Positions 37,101 through 45,573 of a DNA stretch of 64,000 nt are shown here, piece by piece (the stretch's first letter is position 1; every line of letters starts with the position of its first letter). The notes below the pieces were generated by a model that saw only the letters and a list, made by a program, of their open reading frames with translations, made no database searches and was not told the origin of the DNA. The DNA is taken from the NCBI RefSeq assembly GCF_004770745.1, contig NZ_RQGD01000014.1:241522-305521 (forward strand), read 5' to 3'. Both the position numbers and the translations under genes were made by a program. Source of the DNA: Leptospira ognonensis. GTDB lineage: Bacteria; Spirochaetota; Leptospiria; Leptospirales; Leptospiraceae.

Positions 37101-37689
37101 ATATGGCATCCTAAACGATCAAACGATCCTTTCTGAATACAAAAATCAAACTTTCCAATTATTAAAAAATTCATTGAGAGCAAAAATCCCTTTAATGGGG
37201 GGTAATTCGTTTCAATTATCGGAATTAACAAACCAAGAGCGCTCTCAAGAAATGGATTTTCATTTCTTAATTTCGAATCTGTTAGGTTCAGATGCTGCGG
37301 GAAATTTTCTTAAAGGCTCGATAGATCTGGTTTTATACAGAGATGGAAAATATTTTATCGCTGATTATAAATCAGATCGATTACCGGATTACAGTCGCAA
37401 TTCGCTCTCCCTTCATTTAATAGATTATCGCTATGATTTACAGCGAGATATTTACGCTTACATTTTTTACGAATATTTAAAATCTCTTTTCGGAGAAGAG
37501 GAAGCCCTAAAACTTTTTGGCGGAGTGTTTTATCTTTTCTTAAGAGGGATGAACGAGAATTCGGAAGAAGGAATCTATTTGGATTTGGGCAACGAAGGTA
37601 ACGGTGAGTGGAATCAAAGTCGCTTCAAAGAGATTCGAAACAGAATTGACCATCTTGTCAAAAGCTCCATTAAGGAGGCAGCCATATGA
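34135..37689 (+). CDS. recB: Exodeoxyribonuclease V subunit beta, RecB
   Basis: 1,184 residues from ATG at 34135; the GGAGGA at 34125-34130 is its ribosome binding site, so an earlier TTG at 34123, inside that site, is unlikely. Helicase motifs: EASAGTGKTYK (Walker A, residues 6-15), VLVLTFTEKAAGELKDR, LLDEFQDTD (motif II, about 367), GDPKQSIYSFRGGD, ILTIHASKGLEWPIVFIHG and RRLLYVALTR. The nuclease domain near residue 1060 has GSIDLVL and FIADYKSD, the active-site DYK motif being intact. It is the 3'-5' helicase and sole nuclease of RecBCD. Overlaps recC by four bases and recD by four bases, so the three are co-translated. Confidence 0.96.
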   Translation: MRHTFIEASAGTGKTYKIMELLGEWMTTHSGNDENILTKVLVLTFTEKAAGELKDRLRKKIIELKQNANNPEIYNRYLTELDQVTISTIHGFCNMVLRAFPVETNASTDWEMGDATERLKEFLYELKHNKWKELNIPNESLVTLLIGTNFFKNFEEIILETASKILSGRQYVLNETNISNFQIHKDSIELEIKSIQKKVVSYFDWISSEPKLSLLSAEGKDKWLNYWKEFKEFLEIRKSLSFELFLGKFFQYFRFPFISMEQGLNDFLPKSKYLSSAKKNEAHVEEISSHTNEVCQSIYLCVQKILKSINIDEFLQQTTLYLVKKVKEEYLDSKWMSYDQMIIAIRDAINTNPALLEILRDKYKICLLDEFQDTDLVQYEIFRKIFFEANDGEHFLYLIGDPKQSIYSFRGGDLGTYLTAKTEIRDESSIPLTVNRRSVKQLISGYNRIFGIQNPGSTFFPIQEIGREENEIRYEEVQAPNEEAQSVKLLAPFNDGPIHIVNLILDSDPANSSKPIKVKISKEITTDRWNEFISFEILKIANSEFCYEKNAQRKDIRFKDIAILVKSRKDGISLESTLRAKNIPCSFYKQTGIYQSRESDQIKNILECLLDPNDPASYRKLLLGDLFQINPAELNYFDEHSIDSYEKKRLDHWRKLIQNNEYAEFFRRLEEDTRIFYTEEEKDLKWERRRTNYRQILQRLLEFQINHQASLPELLDELTKWRIEKSTEQELPLFDKETEEDAVQILTIHASKGLEWPIVFIHGFSSLFQNPICYDYPIKTKEGRSWKLSLWEKNLKHHELTSLNEQRRLLYVALTRPQVRLYLPYCQLSTDKSPYHLFLYKSLQAIMENSEASLPKEEFTLRSFSETEHSQFTPNSRMLNATTSAHSENSLYQCLPHTKLNTKRRLFLHSYSSLKKGTTKETSKTEEQILKLDVIHEPESNFELPSSANTGLFLHSMLEEVPFSLFQNADSDILESEQWNHILEKNMAQYGILNDQTILSEYKNQTFQLLKNSLRAKIPLMGGNSFQLSELTNQERSQEMDFHFLISNLLGSDAAGNFLKGSIDLVLYRDGKYFIADYKSDRLPDYSRNSLSLHLIDYRYDLQRDIYAYIFYEYLKSLFGEEEALKLFGGVFYLFLRGMNENSEEGIYLDLGNEGNGEWNQSRFKEIRNRIDHLVKSSIKEAAI

Positions 37690-39488
37690 ATGAAGATCCG
37701 CAAATCTATTTAAACTATATCACTGACTTACTTCATATATCTGGGCTCCAAAAGGAAGATATACTTCCTATCCTCACCGAAGTCTTTGAAGAAAGTCGGA
37801 TGGGTAGCCTTTGTGTTCCCATGAAAAAGGAATGGGAGCAAACATTAAGTAAAAATTCTATCCCTTTTGCATTTGAAACGATCGAGGGAGTCCAGCATGT
37901 TTATCTTGAACGAATTCATTCATTAAAAAAGAGATTAGAGATAGCATTGAAAAGACAAATCTCGCATCAGAACATGATCAAAATAAATCTTAATAAAATT
38001 CAAAACATTCAGAGAGAACTTGAAGTAAATTATTCTCATGCAAGGAATACGGATTATAAATTAAATGAAGGTCAAAGCCACGCAATTCATCAAACTCTTG
38101 TTAGCAATTTTCAAGTAATCAGTGGAGGACCTGGTACGGGTAAGACAACCGTTGTTGCTTTTTTACTTAGAATCATGAAGGAACTCGGTCAACTTCCGGA
38201 TCCTTCTGACATAGCGCTTGTTGCGCCAACAGGACGAGCGGCCCAAAGATTGACAGAATCCATCCAAACCAATTTAAAACTGATGGGGTCAGAAGAGGAA
38301 TTTAGTAACCTTTTCCATGGCCAAACCGTACATTCCCTTTTAAGTTTTAAGAAAGGGGAAGGTAAATTTTACTATAATCGGGAAAGAGCGCTACCTTACA
38401 GATTAATTCTAGTTGATGAAGTTTCGATGATGGATTTAGATCTGATGGTTTCGCTTTTCGATGCGCTAGAGAATGTGGAAATGGAAGGAGAGTTCCCTTT
38501 CCATATCATTCTTCTTGGAGATCCTAATCAACTGCCCTCAGTGGAGAAAGGAGAGGTTCTTGCCGATTTTTTAAATGAGTTGCCAAAGCATGGCAGTTTT
38601 TTATCTCGTCTAACCGAGAGTAACCGGCACTCAAATGTTCCTCAAATATTTAAATTGATGAAATCCATTTACCCAGACCATTTGGAAAAACAAGCCAGTA
38701 ATATTACTTCTACTTTTCATGTCGTATCAAGTTATGAAGATGCTGAAAATTCTAAGGATGAAGTTCTCTGGCTGAATTTAACGAAACCATCCTCTATTCA
38801 TACCAGTAGAGATTTGTTAGTCGAAGAATTATGGAAGAATCATTTTATTCCACAAATGAGGATCGTTCGCAACTGGAACTTCGATTCAGAGACGCAGCTC
38901 AAACAATTTCCGACTGAGACCTTTCTCATGGAATTAAACCGATTCAGATGTTTAACGGTTCTTCGATCTGGATACTTTGGCATAGACGGTATTCAGTCCC
39001 AAATTCAAAAATTGGCATTGATCTACTTCAAAAATCCTTCAAACGAAGGAACGGGTGACCAAATTCAATACCGCGACCTTGCTTCACGACTTTATTATGA
39101 AGGGATGCCAATTATCATCACTAAGAATGATAGGAACAGAAAACTTTTTAACGGAGACGTTGGTTTTATTTGTTTGATTGGAAATGAATTACGTGCTGTT
39201 TTCTGCATTAATCATCTCCTTTTTTCTTTCGCGATTGATACATTGCCAAATCATGAAGCTGCATTCTTTATGACGGTCCATAAAAGCCAAGGATCAGAAT
39301 ATGACATTGTTCTTTTCTATCTTCCAGAAAATAATCCAGAATTAAAAAATAATTTACTAACTAAAAAAATTATCTATACGGCTGTTACGCGAGCGAAAAA
39401 GAAAGTGATTCTAGCTTGTGATAAAAAAAGTTGGGAAACTGGATTATTAAACGATCCGAAAAGGGTCACTGGCTTTGTTCTTTCGTAG
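37686..39488 (+). CDS. recD: Exodeoxyribonuclease V subunit alpha, RecD
   Basis: 600 residues, matching the usual RecD length. Residues 1-130 are the RecB-contacting region; Walker A GGPGTGKTTVV is at about 147; VAPTGRAAQRLTES, ILVDEVSMMDLDLM (motif II), LLGDPNQLPSVEKGEVL, and MTVHKSQGSEYDIVLF plus TAVTRAKKKV near the end are SF1 helicase motifs. It is the 5'-3' helicase of the complex. Its ATG overlaps the recB stop as ATGA behind AAGGAGG (about 37673-37679). Gene order recC-recB-recD is kept without other genes between. It ends nine bases before the convergent DUF6941-like gene. Confidence 0.95.
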   Translation: MNEDPQIYLNYITDLLHISGLQKEDILPILTEVFEESRMGSLCVPMKKEWEQTLSKNSIPFAFETIEGVQHVYLERIHSLKKRLEIALKRQISHQNMIKINLNKIQNIQRELEVNYSHARNTDYKLNEGQSHAIHQTLVSNFQVISGGPGTGKTTVVAFLLRIMKELGQLPDPSDIALVAPTGRAAQRLTESIQTNLKLMGSEEEFSNLFHGQTVHSLLSFKKGEGKFYYNRERALPYRLILVDEVSMMDLDLMVSLFDALENVEMEGEFPFHIILLGDPNQLPSVEKGEVLADFLNELPKHGSFLSRLTESNRHSNVPQIFKLMKSIYPDHLEKQASNITSTFHVVSSYEDAENSKDEVLWLNLTKPSSIHTSRDLLVEELWKNHFIPQMRIVRNWNFDSETQLKQFPTETFLMELNRFRCLTVLRSGYFGIDGIQSQIQKLALIYFKNPSNEGTGDQIQYRDLASRLYYEGMPIIITKNDRNRKLFNGDVGFICLIGNELRAVFCINHLLFSFAIDTLPNHEAAFFMTVHKSQGSEYDIVLFYLPENNPELKNNLLTKKIIYTAVTRAKKKVILACDKKSWETGLLNDPKRVTGFVLS

Positions 39489-39497
39489 AATTTTTCG

Positions 39498-39890
39498 TTA
39501 GTTTCTCATTTCTATTTTTTCTACTAAGAGCATGCGTGTTCCTACCAAATCTCCGTCTATAGAAAAGGCCAAGATATGTCTGCCTGGTTGTGTGAATGCA
39601 ATGCCAGCAAAATTTAAAGGAAGTTCTATCATTTCATCCTGTGCTCGGCTCTCGAATTCACCATTCACGGGCAAAACAACCTCGTCGGTATCAATATTTT
39701 TGAGAACCAATTCGAAGGAATGTTTACCATGTAGATTTGTCAGAGCAATATAAATACCCCAAGGAGGGAAGATTACCGGAAATTCATGGGCCATAAAACG
39801 ATTGAATGTTCCGATGATACCTTTTTTGTTATTGTCTTCTGTGATAATCTTATCTGCGAATAATAAAGCTAGTAATACTGGTTCAGACAT
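39498..39890 (-). CDS. DUF6941-like small protein
   Basis: 130 residues, soluble, no signal peptide. The opening LLALLFADKIITEDNNKKGIIGTFNRF and a later PPWGIYIALTNLHG, followed by strands and GRHILAFSIDGDLVGTRML, resemble DUF6941 proteins, which share an (L/F)ADxxxxE-x-x-x-K-x-x-(I/L)xG(V/T)F opening and a beta-sandwich-like remainder. Its role is not known. It is the last gene of a leftward operon behind the SulP-carbonic anhydrase gene, with which it overlaps by eight bases, so translation is probably coupled. The assignment is based on remembered motif shape only. Confidence 0.6.
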   Translation of the reverse strand: MSEPVLLALLFADKIITEDNNKKGIIGTFNRFMAHEFPVIFPPWGIYIALTNLHGKHSFELVLKNIDTDEVVLPVNGEFESRAQDEMIELPLNFAGIAFTQPGRHILAFSIDGDLVGTRMLLVEKIEMRN

Positions 39891-42057
39891 TGATCATTCC
39901 CTTATCCTCAAACGTTACGATTCCCGATTTCGTATCATAAAATGCAGCTACCATTTTAATTTCATTCGAACGAATTCTTTTCGCAATGTATTTACTTTCA
40001 TTTAAAATTTCTGCGATTGAATTATGAACGTTTGCTTTAACAACATGATTGAAAACGTGATCCTCGTCTTCGTATGGATCTGCCATGTGCGCACATTGAT
40101 CTATAGCTTTTTGTATCTTACGCGTGATTGTGAAAATATTTCCTTCATTCACGGAATTGATAGCGCTTGAAATAGCACCACAATTGGAATGACCAAGTAC
40201 AACTATCAACTTAGTTCCAATTTTATCGCATGATAGTTCAAGACTTCCGAGGATTTCTTCATTAACTATATTCCCTGCAATACGAATGGAAATTACATCT
40301 CCCAGGCCAGTATCAAATATTATTTCCGGACTGGTGCGTGAATCAATACAAGATAACACGACTGCAAAAGGATTTTGACCAAAGGCTGTTGCATTTACTT
40401 GGTGTTTAAAATATTTTTCTGTCCACTTCCCTTTGGTAAACCTTTCGTTACCTTTTTTCAATATTTCTAAAATTTCATCGGGTGTGATTTTTTGCTGAGC
40501 TTCCTTATCTAAAATATTTACAAATTGGATTTGATCAGAAAGTTCATACTGATCTCGGATGCCTATGAGATTTAATTGAATTTTTCGTTCAATGGCGACG
40601 ATTGATTTAAATTCATGTATGATTTCGAGAATATCGCTATCAATAAAATTGCAATTCGTAGCATCAATAATTACTTTAGATCCAATCGGCAGTGCCCACA
40701 AGGAATCTTTTATGGAGGCACGATTCAAAAAAGAAACTTGATTTGGAAGTTCCAGTCTAACTGTCTCTCCAATATTATGCGTATCCCTCTCTAATAGAAA
40801 TGGATTTTTATAATTATTTTTTAAGAGAAAGAAGATACTTACTGCTAGTCCAAACATAACACCAATTAGTAAATCTGTGAAAACTATCGCAATAACAGTG
40901 AATAAGAAAGGCAAAAACTGATTCGATCCTTTTGAGTATATTTCTCGGAAAACTGAAATTCTTGCAAGTTTGTAACCTGTTAAAAGCAAAATGGCTGCTA
41001 ATGATGACAAGGGTATTAGATTTAAAAACGGGCTAAAGGCGATTACGCTGATTGCAAGCAGAACCCCATGAATGATCGTCGAAAGTTTCGTCTCTGCTCC
41101 GGAAGTTATATTGACAGAGCTTCTCACGATAACGGACGTTATTGGCAACCCTCCTAAAAAACCAGAAGTGATGTTTCCTATCCCTTGGGCCATCAGTTCG
41201 ATATTTGGAGACGGGGATCGTTTATGCGGATCCATATTTTCAGTTGCGTCAAGATTGATTAACGTCTCGATAGAAGCAATCAGTGCAAGAGATAGTCCCA
41301 CGAACCATACATCCAAATTGGATATTTGACTTATATCAGGGAATGTAAATAGGCTTCCTATGGAATGAATCGGAGGAATGTTCACTAAATGTTTTTCTGA
41401 TAAATACAAATAAGTGAAGTTGTTTTCAAACAATTTATTTAACAGAATCGCAATCAGTACAACAATTAAGGAGGACGGCATCCATCTAAAATGTTTAGAG
41501 ATTACCCTATCAAAAAACACAAGCAACATGAGCGAGACGGAAGAAATGATTACTGCGCCCCAGGAAAAATATTTAAAGGAACGAATTAATTCTGAAAATG
41601 TATTCTCTCCATCTCTTTGAAAAAAAGAAAAATCCTCTTCCGGATCAATATCAAACCCAACCGCATGTGGGATTTGTTTTAAAATAAGAATGATACCAAT
41701 TGCTGCGAGTAATCCGCGAATGACGTTTGAAGGGATATAATTGGCGATGATACCAGCGCGAAAAATTCCTGCAATTATTTGTATAAAGCCTGCGATGATA
41801 ACAGATAGCAAGAAAGCCTCGAAGCTTCCCAAGTTAGTGATCCCTGAAAAAACAATGACTACAAGTCCTGTGGCTGGTCCGCTAACGCTAACATGCGATT
41901 GACTTAAAAACCCTACAAGAATACCCCCGATCACGCCCGAAATGATTCCTGACATTAACGGCGCTCCGCTAGCCAGCGCGACACCTAAGCATAGCGGCAA
42001 GGCAACCAGGAATACTACAATGCTGGAAGGAAAATCTCTTTTTAATGAATTAAGCAC
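39883..42057 (-). CDS. SulP anion transporter fused to beta-carbonic anhydrase
   Basis: 724 residues from GTG at 42057. Residues 1-410 form a SulP/SLC26-type membrane domain with about a dozen hydrophobic segments; SGPATGLVVIVFSG and GLPITSVIVRSSVN are family-typical. A STAS domain (about 435-530; VIIDATNCNFIDSDILEI) follows. Residues about 540-724 are a beta-class carbonic anhydrase with zinc ligands in VVLSCIDSRTSPE (Cys about 567, Asp-Ser-Arg) and VLGHSNCGA (His and Cys about 622-625). The predicted job is bicarbonate transport coupled to CO2 hydration, the active site being cytoplasmic. Transporter-STAS-CA fusions are known in other bacteria. It overlaps the upstream PAS kinase gene by eight bases. 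Confidence 0.93.
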   Translation of the reverse strand: MLNSLKRDFPSSIVVFLVALPLCLGVALASGAPLMSGIISGVIGGILVGFLSQSHVSVSGPATGLVVIVFSGITNLGSFEAFLLSVIIAGFIQIIAGIFRAGIIANYIPSNVIRGLLAAIGIILILKQIPHAVGFDIDPEEDFSFFQRDGENTFSELIRSFKYFSWGAVIISSVSLMLLVFFDRVISKHFRWMPSSLIVVLIAILLNKLFENNFTYLYLSEKHLVNIPPIHSIGSLFTFPDISQISNLDVWFVGLSLALIASIETLINLDATENMDPHKRSPSPNIELMAQGIGNITSGFLGGLPITSVIVRSSVNITSGAETKLSTIIHGVLLAISVIAFSPFLNLIPLSSLAAILLLTGYKLARISVFREIYSKGSNQFLPFLFTVIAIVFTDLLIGVMFGLAVSIFFLLKNNYKNPFLLERDTHNIGETVRLELPNQVSFLNRASIKDSLWALPIGSKVIIDATNCNFIDSDILEIIHEFKSIVAIERKIQLNLIGIRDQYELSDQIQFVNILDKEAQQKITPDEILEILKKGNERFTKGKWTEKYFKHQVNATAFGQNPFAVVLSCIDSRTSPEIIFDTGLGDVISIRIAGNIVNEEILGSLELSCDKIGTKLIVVLGHSNCGAISSAINSVNEGNIFTITRKIQKAIDQCAHMADPYEDEDHVFNHVVKANVHNSIAEILNESKYIAKRIRSNEIKMVAAFYDTKSGIVTFEDKGMINV

Positions 42058-43906
42058 TATAAGTTTCCGTGTTTAGAGGGAAGCGTAAGGTGATTTCCGT
42101 CCCTTGATTTGCCTTACTTCTAAGATTAATCCTTCCACCCATTGCTTCCAGCATACTTTTTACCAAGTACAAACCTAGCCCTTTGCCTTCTGTAGCAGGG
42201 TGAAAACGTTTATACAATCCAAAAATCTCATCCCCATATTTTTCTACATCAACTCCTAAACCATTATCTGAAATATTTAATATTAAATAATTTTTATCAA
42301 TCCAAGAAGAAAGTTTTACAATTGGTTCACGTGTTAAATCTCTGAATTTAATCGCATTTGAAATCAAATTATTGAGAATCAAATACAAATTCCCTTTGAT
42401 AGCCTGTATCACTGGTGCCTTAGAGAAATCCATTTCAAAGCGAATTTTTGACTTTATAATGTCAGTATCTAAACTAGAAAGGATTTGATTGACAATTTCG
42501 TTTAAGTCAATCGTTTCTCTTTGTTCAGTGTGTTCTTTGCGGCTTTTAAGTATAAAGTTTAAATCACCGATAATCTCATCCAGTTTCTTTGCGCTCAGAA
42601 GCAAGTAGGATTGAAATTGAGTTTTATCCGAGTCGGAAAGAGTTAGATCAGATAAAGCATCAATGATTGATATAATATTTGTAACCGGGGCACGCAGATT
42701 ATGAGAAACTATATAGGCAAATTGTTCTAGCTCCTTATTGTGTTGGATCAAATCACTGATAAGCCTATCACGCTGTATCTCTTCACTTTTTTGACTCGTT
42801 ACATCACGAGTCGCGATCATAACGCCAAGGATAGCGCCGTCAGTAGATTTTTTGATAGGAAGAAACCGATTAAAAATCCAAATATCCTTTCCATCCGGAC
42901 CTTGGACTTGAGAAACATATTCAACGGGTTTTCCCTTCAATACTTCGCTTAATTTTTCTTTGATCACAGTTCTTCGTTCGGGGGTAACACTATCAGGAAG
43001 GGAATCGCCGATTTTCGCTTGGTGGTTAAAGAGCGCAACAGAATAGATTCCTGCTAAATGATTAAAGGATTTTACTTTCAATTCAGTATCTAATAATAAA
43101 TACGCGGTATCCGTGGTTTCGAGAATGGCTCTAAAATTAGCCTCGGAGGTTTCCAACTCTAAATTAGCTAGCTTTTGTTTGGTGATTACCTCCGTAAGAA
43201 AAATGAGTCCTCCTACAGCACCATTTGATAGATACCATGGTTGAATTTCCCATTTCAGCCAAACCACCTCTCCATTCTCTCTGAGGAAAAAGTCTTCTTC
43301 TGCCTTTTCCACAACGCCCGTCAGGCATCTGGCGTGGATTTGTTTCCACCTTTCTGGAATATCTGGAAAGATTTCATAATGTTTTTTGCCAATTACATCA
43401 TCCGCTGTTAAATGATAATCAGCATACCAGCGTTTGCTCACAATCAAATAGCGAAGTTCCTTGTCGAGCATTGCTAGCGCTGCAGGACTATTTTCCACAA
43501 AAAGTCTTAATTTATTTTCACTCTCGATCAACTTTTCTTCAATCTTCTTTTGCTCGGTCACATCTTCCAATAAGTAATTGATCGTTTCTCGATAATGAAT
43601 CCGCGTAAGATTGATGTATTTAAAGCTGCCAGCTTTGGTAAGCATTCTCGTCTCGATAGTGGGCGCTTTAAAAGATCTCTGACTCTTTAATTCCCTCTCT
43701 TTTTCATCCCATCGAGAGGATAAGAAATCCCGATAGATAGGATCTGGGAATAGTAATTTCCGCCAAACATCTACACTTTCTATTTCTTTCGCTGAATAGC
43801 CGGTAATTTCGGTAAAACTAAGAGAAGCAAAAGAAAGTCTGCCATCCTCATGGAAGGACACAATTCCCTTATTTGTTTGATCTAAAAGACCAAGAAGAAA
43901 TTCCAT
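42050..43906 (-). CDS. Soluble PAS3 sensor histidine kinase
   Basis: 618 residues without membrane segments. Three PAS domains: residues about 5-120 (GIVSFHEDGRLSFASLSFTE), 125-245 (PAALAMLDKELRYLIVSKRW) and 250-375 (TAYLLLDTELKVKSFNHLAG). HisKA follows with FAYIVSHNLRAPVTN (His about 401) and then HATPase with LNNLISNAIKF, DNGLGVD and GKGLGLYLVKSM. PAS2 and PAS3 carry no visible heme or flavin motif, so the signal cannot be named. It lies directly upstream of and overlaps the SulP-carbonic anhydrase gene, which suggests a link between anion or CO2 status and signalling. No receiver gene is adjacent. Confidence 0.92.
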   Translation of the reverse strand: MEFLLGLLDQTNKGIVSFHEDGRLSFASLSFTEITGYSAKEIESVDVWRKLLFPDPIYRDFLSSRWDEKERELKSQRSFKAPTIETRMLTKAGSFKYINLTRIHYRETINYLLEDVTEQKKIEEKLIESENKLRLFVENSPAALAMLDKELRYLIVSKRWYADYHLTADDVIGKKHYEIFPDIPERWKQIHARCLTGVVEKAEEDFFLRENGEVVWLKWEIQPWYLSNGAVGGLIFLTEVITKQKLANLELETSEANFRAILETTDTAYLLLDTELKVKSFNHLAGIYSVALFNHQAKIGDSLPDSVTPERRTVIKEKLSEVLKGKPVEYVSQVQGPDGKDIWIFNRFLPIKKSTDGAILGVMIATRDVTSQKSEEIQRDRLISDLIQHNKELEQFAYIVSHNLRAPVTNIISIIDALSDLTLSDSDKTQFQSYLLLSAKKLDEIIGDLNFILKSRKEHTEQRETIDLNEIVNQILSSLDTDIIKSKIRFEMDFSKAPVIQAIKGNLYLILNNLISNAIKFRDLTREPIVKLSSWIDKNYLILNISDNGLGVDVEKYGDEIFGLYKRFHPATEGKGLGLYLVKSMLEAMGGRINLRSKANQGTEITLRFPLNTETYSA

Positions 43907-43916
43907 TAGTTAATTA

Positions 43917-44231
43917 CTATATAATGTAGGAACAACAATAATCAGTCACCGTTTCAATTTTTAATTTAAACTTTTCTTTTGCAGGTACTTCAAAAATATG
44001 TGACCCATGGATCTCTATCCACTCACTTGAACCAGGAAGTTGGACTTTTAAATCCCCAGCTAGAATTTCCATAATTTCTTTCACATCTGTACCAAATTCA
44101 TATTCGCCAGGCATCATGATTCCTAAAGTTTTTTTGTCACCATTTGGAAACAGTATTGTTCGGCTTGTCACTTTACCGTCAAAATAAATATTTGATTTTT
44201 TAACAACCGTTACATTCTCAAAAGAACTCAT
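43917..44231 (-). CDS. ppnP: Pyrimidine/purine nucleoside phosphorylase PpnP
   Basis: 104 residues, a cupin-sized protein. [42 protein letters not shown] and [13 protein letters not shown] are the PpnP (formerly DUF1255/YaiE) hallmarks, and the length matches the family. It cleaves nucleosides with phosphate to give base and ribose-1-phosphate. GGAG seven bases before the ATG is a good ribosome binding site. It is the first gene of the operon with the PAS kinase (10-bp gap) and SulP-CA genes. The link between nucleoside salvage and the other genes is not obvious. The 152-bp gap upstream separates it from the divergent, broken TetR gene. Confidence 0.92.
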   Translation of the reverse strand: MSSFENVTVVKKSNIYFDGKVTSRTILFPNGDKKTLGIMMPGEYEFGTDVKEIMEILAGDLKVQLPGSSEWIEIHGSHIFEVPAKEKFKLKIETVTDYCCSYII

Positions 44232-44383
44232 TAGTTTTCTCCATTCTTTGGCCTATCGACCATTCAAACATTTTCTGGAATGGTTCAAAGCATTTTTCTA
44301 ACCAACTTGGGATAGATTTTATCTTAAAATCCCTTAGAAAAGTGTTTGATTTGTGAAAAAAATTCCAAAGTCTAAACAGGAGA

Positions 44384-45000
44384 ATGGCAGTATTGATTTC
44401 CGAAAATAAAAAGCAGTTAGCTCGGGAAAAATCAATCGAAAGCATTAGAAATTCCGCGATTCATCTTTTTTCAAAGCATGGATTTTCGAGTACAACTATG
44501 GAAATGATCGCCAAACATGCGAAAGTATCCAAAGGTCTCGCTTACAATTACTTCAAAAGCAAGAATCAGATTTTTGAGCTGATTCTCGACCAACATCTCT
44601 CTAAACAAGAAAGTTTGTACCGAACAATTGATACGGACCAATTAGCTATCGAATACCTACGTGAATTTTTTCAAAAGTCGATTGAATTTTTTAATAAAGA
44701 GCGAAAAACATTTATCCTAATTTCAGTGAGTCTTTTCCAACCCAACTCCGTCTCACTATCAAAAAAACTGACAGAAAGTTTCGAAAGGAGACTTGCACCT
44801 TTTAAGGAAGTAATGAAAGAAAAGTTTATCTCTCTCTCGGTGTTGAGGATCCAAATGCAGAAATGTTATTTGTAAGAACGTTTCTGCATGGGATGTTCAG
44901 TTTACAATGTGCACACATGGGAGAAAATATTCCAAAAGAAAAATTAGTGGAGATATTTCTCAGTCGTTACGTGAACTTATCTACTCCGCGTTTACGCTAG
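44384..45000 (+). pseudogene. TetR-family regulator, frameshifted in a TC repeat
   Basis: The N-terminal TetR helix-turn-helix is intact (SIRNSAIHLFSKHGFSSTT through AYNYFKSKNQIFELILDQHL). The first frame stops at 44875 after 163 residues. In the next frame from 44839 to TAG at 45000 the reading continues as GVEDPNAEMLFVRTFLHGMF and ends with VNLSTPRLR, a normal TetR C-terminus. The break lies in (TC)5 at 44829-44838. Removing one TC unit gives ...FISL-GVEDPN... and a 204-residue protein of family-typical size. The gene is therefore either recently inactivated or switchable by repeat slippage; a base-call error is also possible. AGGAG precedes the ATG. The restored end overlaps the convergent thioesterase gene by 20 bases. 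Confidence 0.85.
44829..44838 (+). repeat. (TC)5 tract at the TetR frameshift
   Basis: TATCTCTCTCTCGG contains five TC units. Four units would keep the regulator in frame; five, as here, end it early. Short dinucleotide tracts are typical slippage sites. Confidence 0.8.
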
Positions 45001-45478
45001 GTATTTTTAAGATTAACAAATTGGTCGTCGAAGTTGCCAAAAGTTTCTCTTTTTCCGTTTTCATCTCAGCTGTCATATGTATTGTAGAAAACCCTTTGGC
45101 TTCGATCGTTGCGGTGACGATTACCCTTTGGTTAGGTTCTACACCTCTAATGTACTGAATGTTCATATCAATTGTTGTTGTTGGTTTTTTTGCTACTAAA
45201 TAACTTAAAGGTCCATACGCATTATCAAATGCGGCTGCTATATAACCACCTTGCATGAAACCCATTGGATTGGTCTGGTTTGACATGACTGGAAATGAAA
45301 CACTGATGCTCTTATTTTTAACATACTGTATGATCTCTGCTTTCATATCTATAAACGAAGGGGGTGGAACCGTTATTTTTCTTGCTCCTGCTTGAAATCC
45401 TTCGCTCATCTCTCTTAAAATTTTATCGGTTTCGATTTTGTTTAGAGTCTGCAATTGATTGCCTCCATCTGAAGCCAC
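44981..45478 (-). CDS. PaaI-like hotdog-fold thioesterase
   Basis: 165 residues from GTG at 45478; ATG at 45409 (MSEGFQAG) behind AGAGAG is an alternative giving about 142 residues, the usual family size. The hotdog core is FPVMSNQTNPMGFMQGGYIAAAFDNAYGP (N-P-x-G-x-x-x-G-G-x-x-x-A-x-D), TTIDMNIQYIRGVEPNQRVIVTATIEAKG and FSTIHMTAEMKTEKEKLLATSTTN. Members hydrolyse acyl- or aromatic-acyl-CoA thioesters. It is divergent from a TetR gene with two matching 19-bp palindromes between them, so repression by that TetR is likely. CoA-thioester-responsive TetR control of fatty-acid genes is common, but the ligand here is inferred. Confidence 0.87.
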   Translation of the reverse strand: MASDGGNQLQTLNKIETDKILREMSEGFQAGARKITVPPPSFIDMKAEIIQYVKNKSISVSFPVMSNQTNPMGFMQGGYIAAAFDNAYGPLSYLVAKKPTTTIDMNIQYIRGVEPNQRVIVTATIEAKGFSTIHMTAEMKTEKEKLLATSTTNLLILKIPSVNAE

Positions 45479-45484
45479 ATATCA

Positions 45485-45503
45485 ATGTGACCAGTAGTCA
45501 CAT
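45485..45503. promoter_or_regulatory. Operator 1 of the TetR/thioesterase pair
   Basis: ATGTGACCAGTAGTCACAT is a palindrome with 7-bp arms (ATGTGAC/GTCACAT) and a 5-bp centre, just 6 bases upstream of the leftward thioesterase GTG start. Confidence 0.65.
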
Positions 45504-45535
45504 TATTTTCTAATGCATTTCCTTGTCCAGAAATT

Positions 45536-45554
45536 ATGTTGCCGTTGGTCACAT
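45536..45554. promoter_or_regulatory. Operator 2 of the TetR/thioesterase pair
   Basis: On the minus strand it reads ATGTGACCAACGGCAACAT, sharing ATGTGACC with operator 1. Its centre (45545) is 51 bp from operator 1, about five helical turns, and it lies 19 bases before the tetR ATG. Confidence 0.55.
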
Positions 45555-45573
45555 AAAATGGCAAGTTACCCAT

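Noticed and set aside
36770..37231. 153-codon antisense frame in recB
   Set aside because: It shadows conserved RecB sequence, has no motif and no start signal.
44218..44445. Small leftward frame before ppnP
   Set aside because: It overlaps both the ppnP start and the TetR N-terminus, has low-complexity aromatic-rich sequence and no ribosome binding site.
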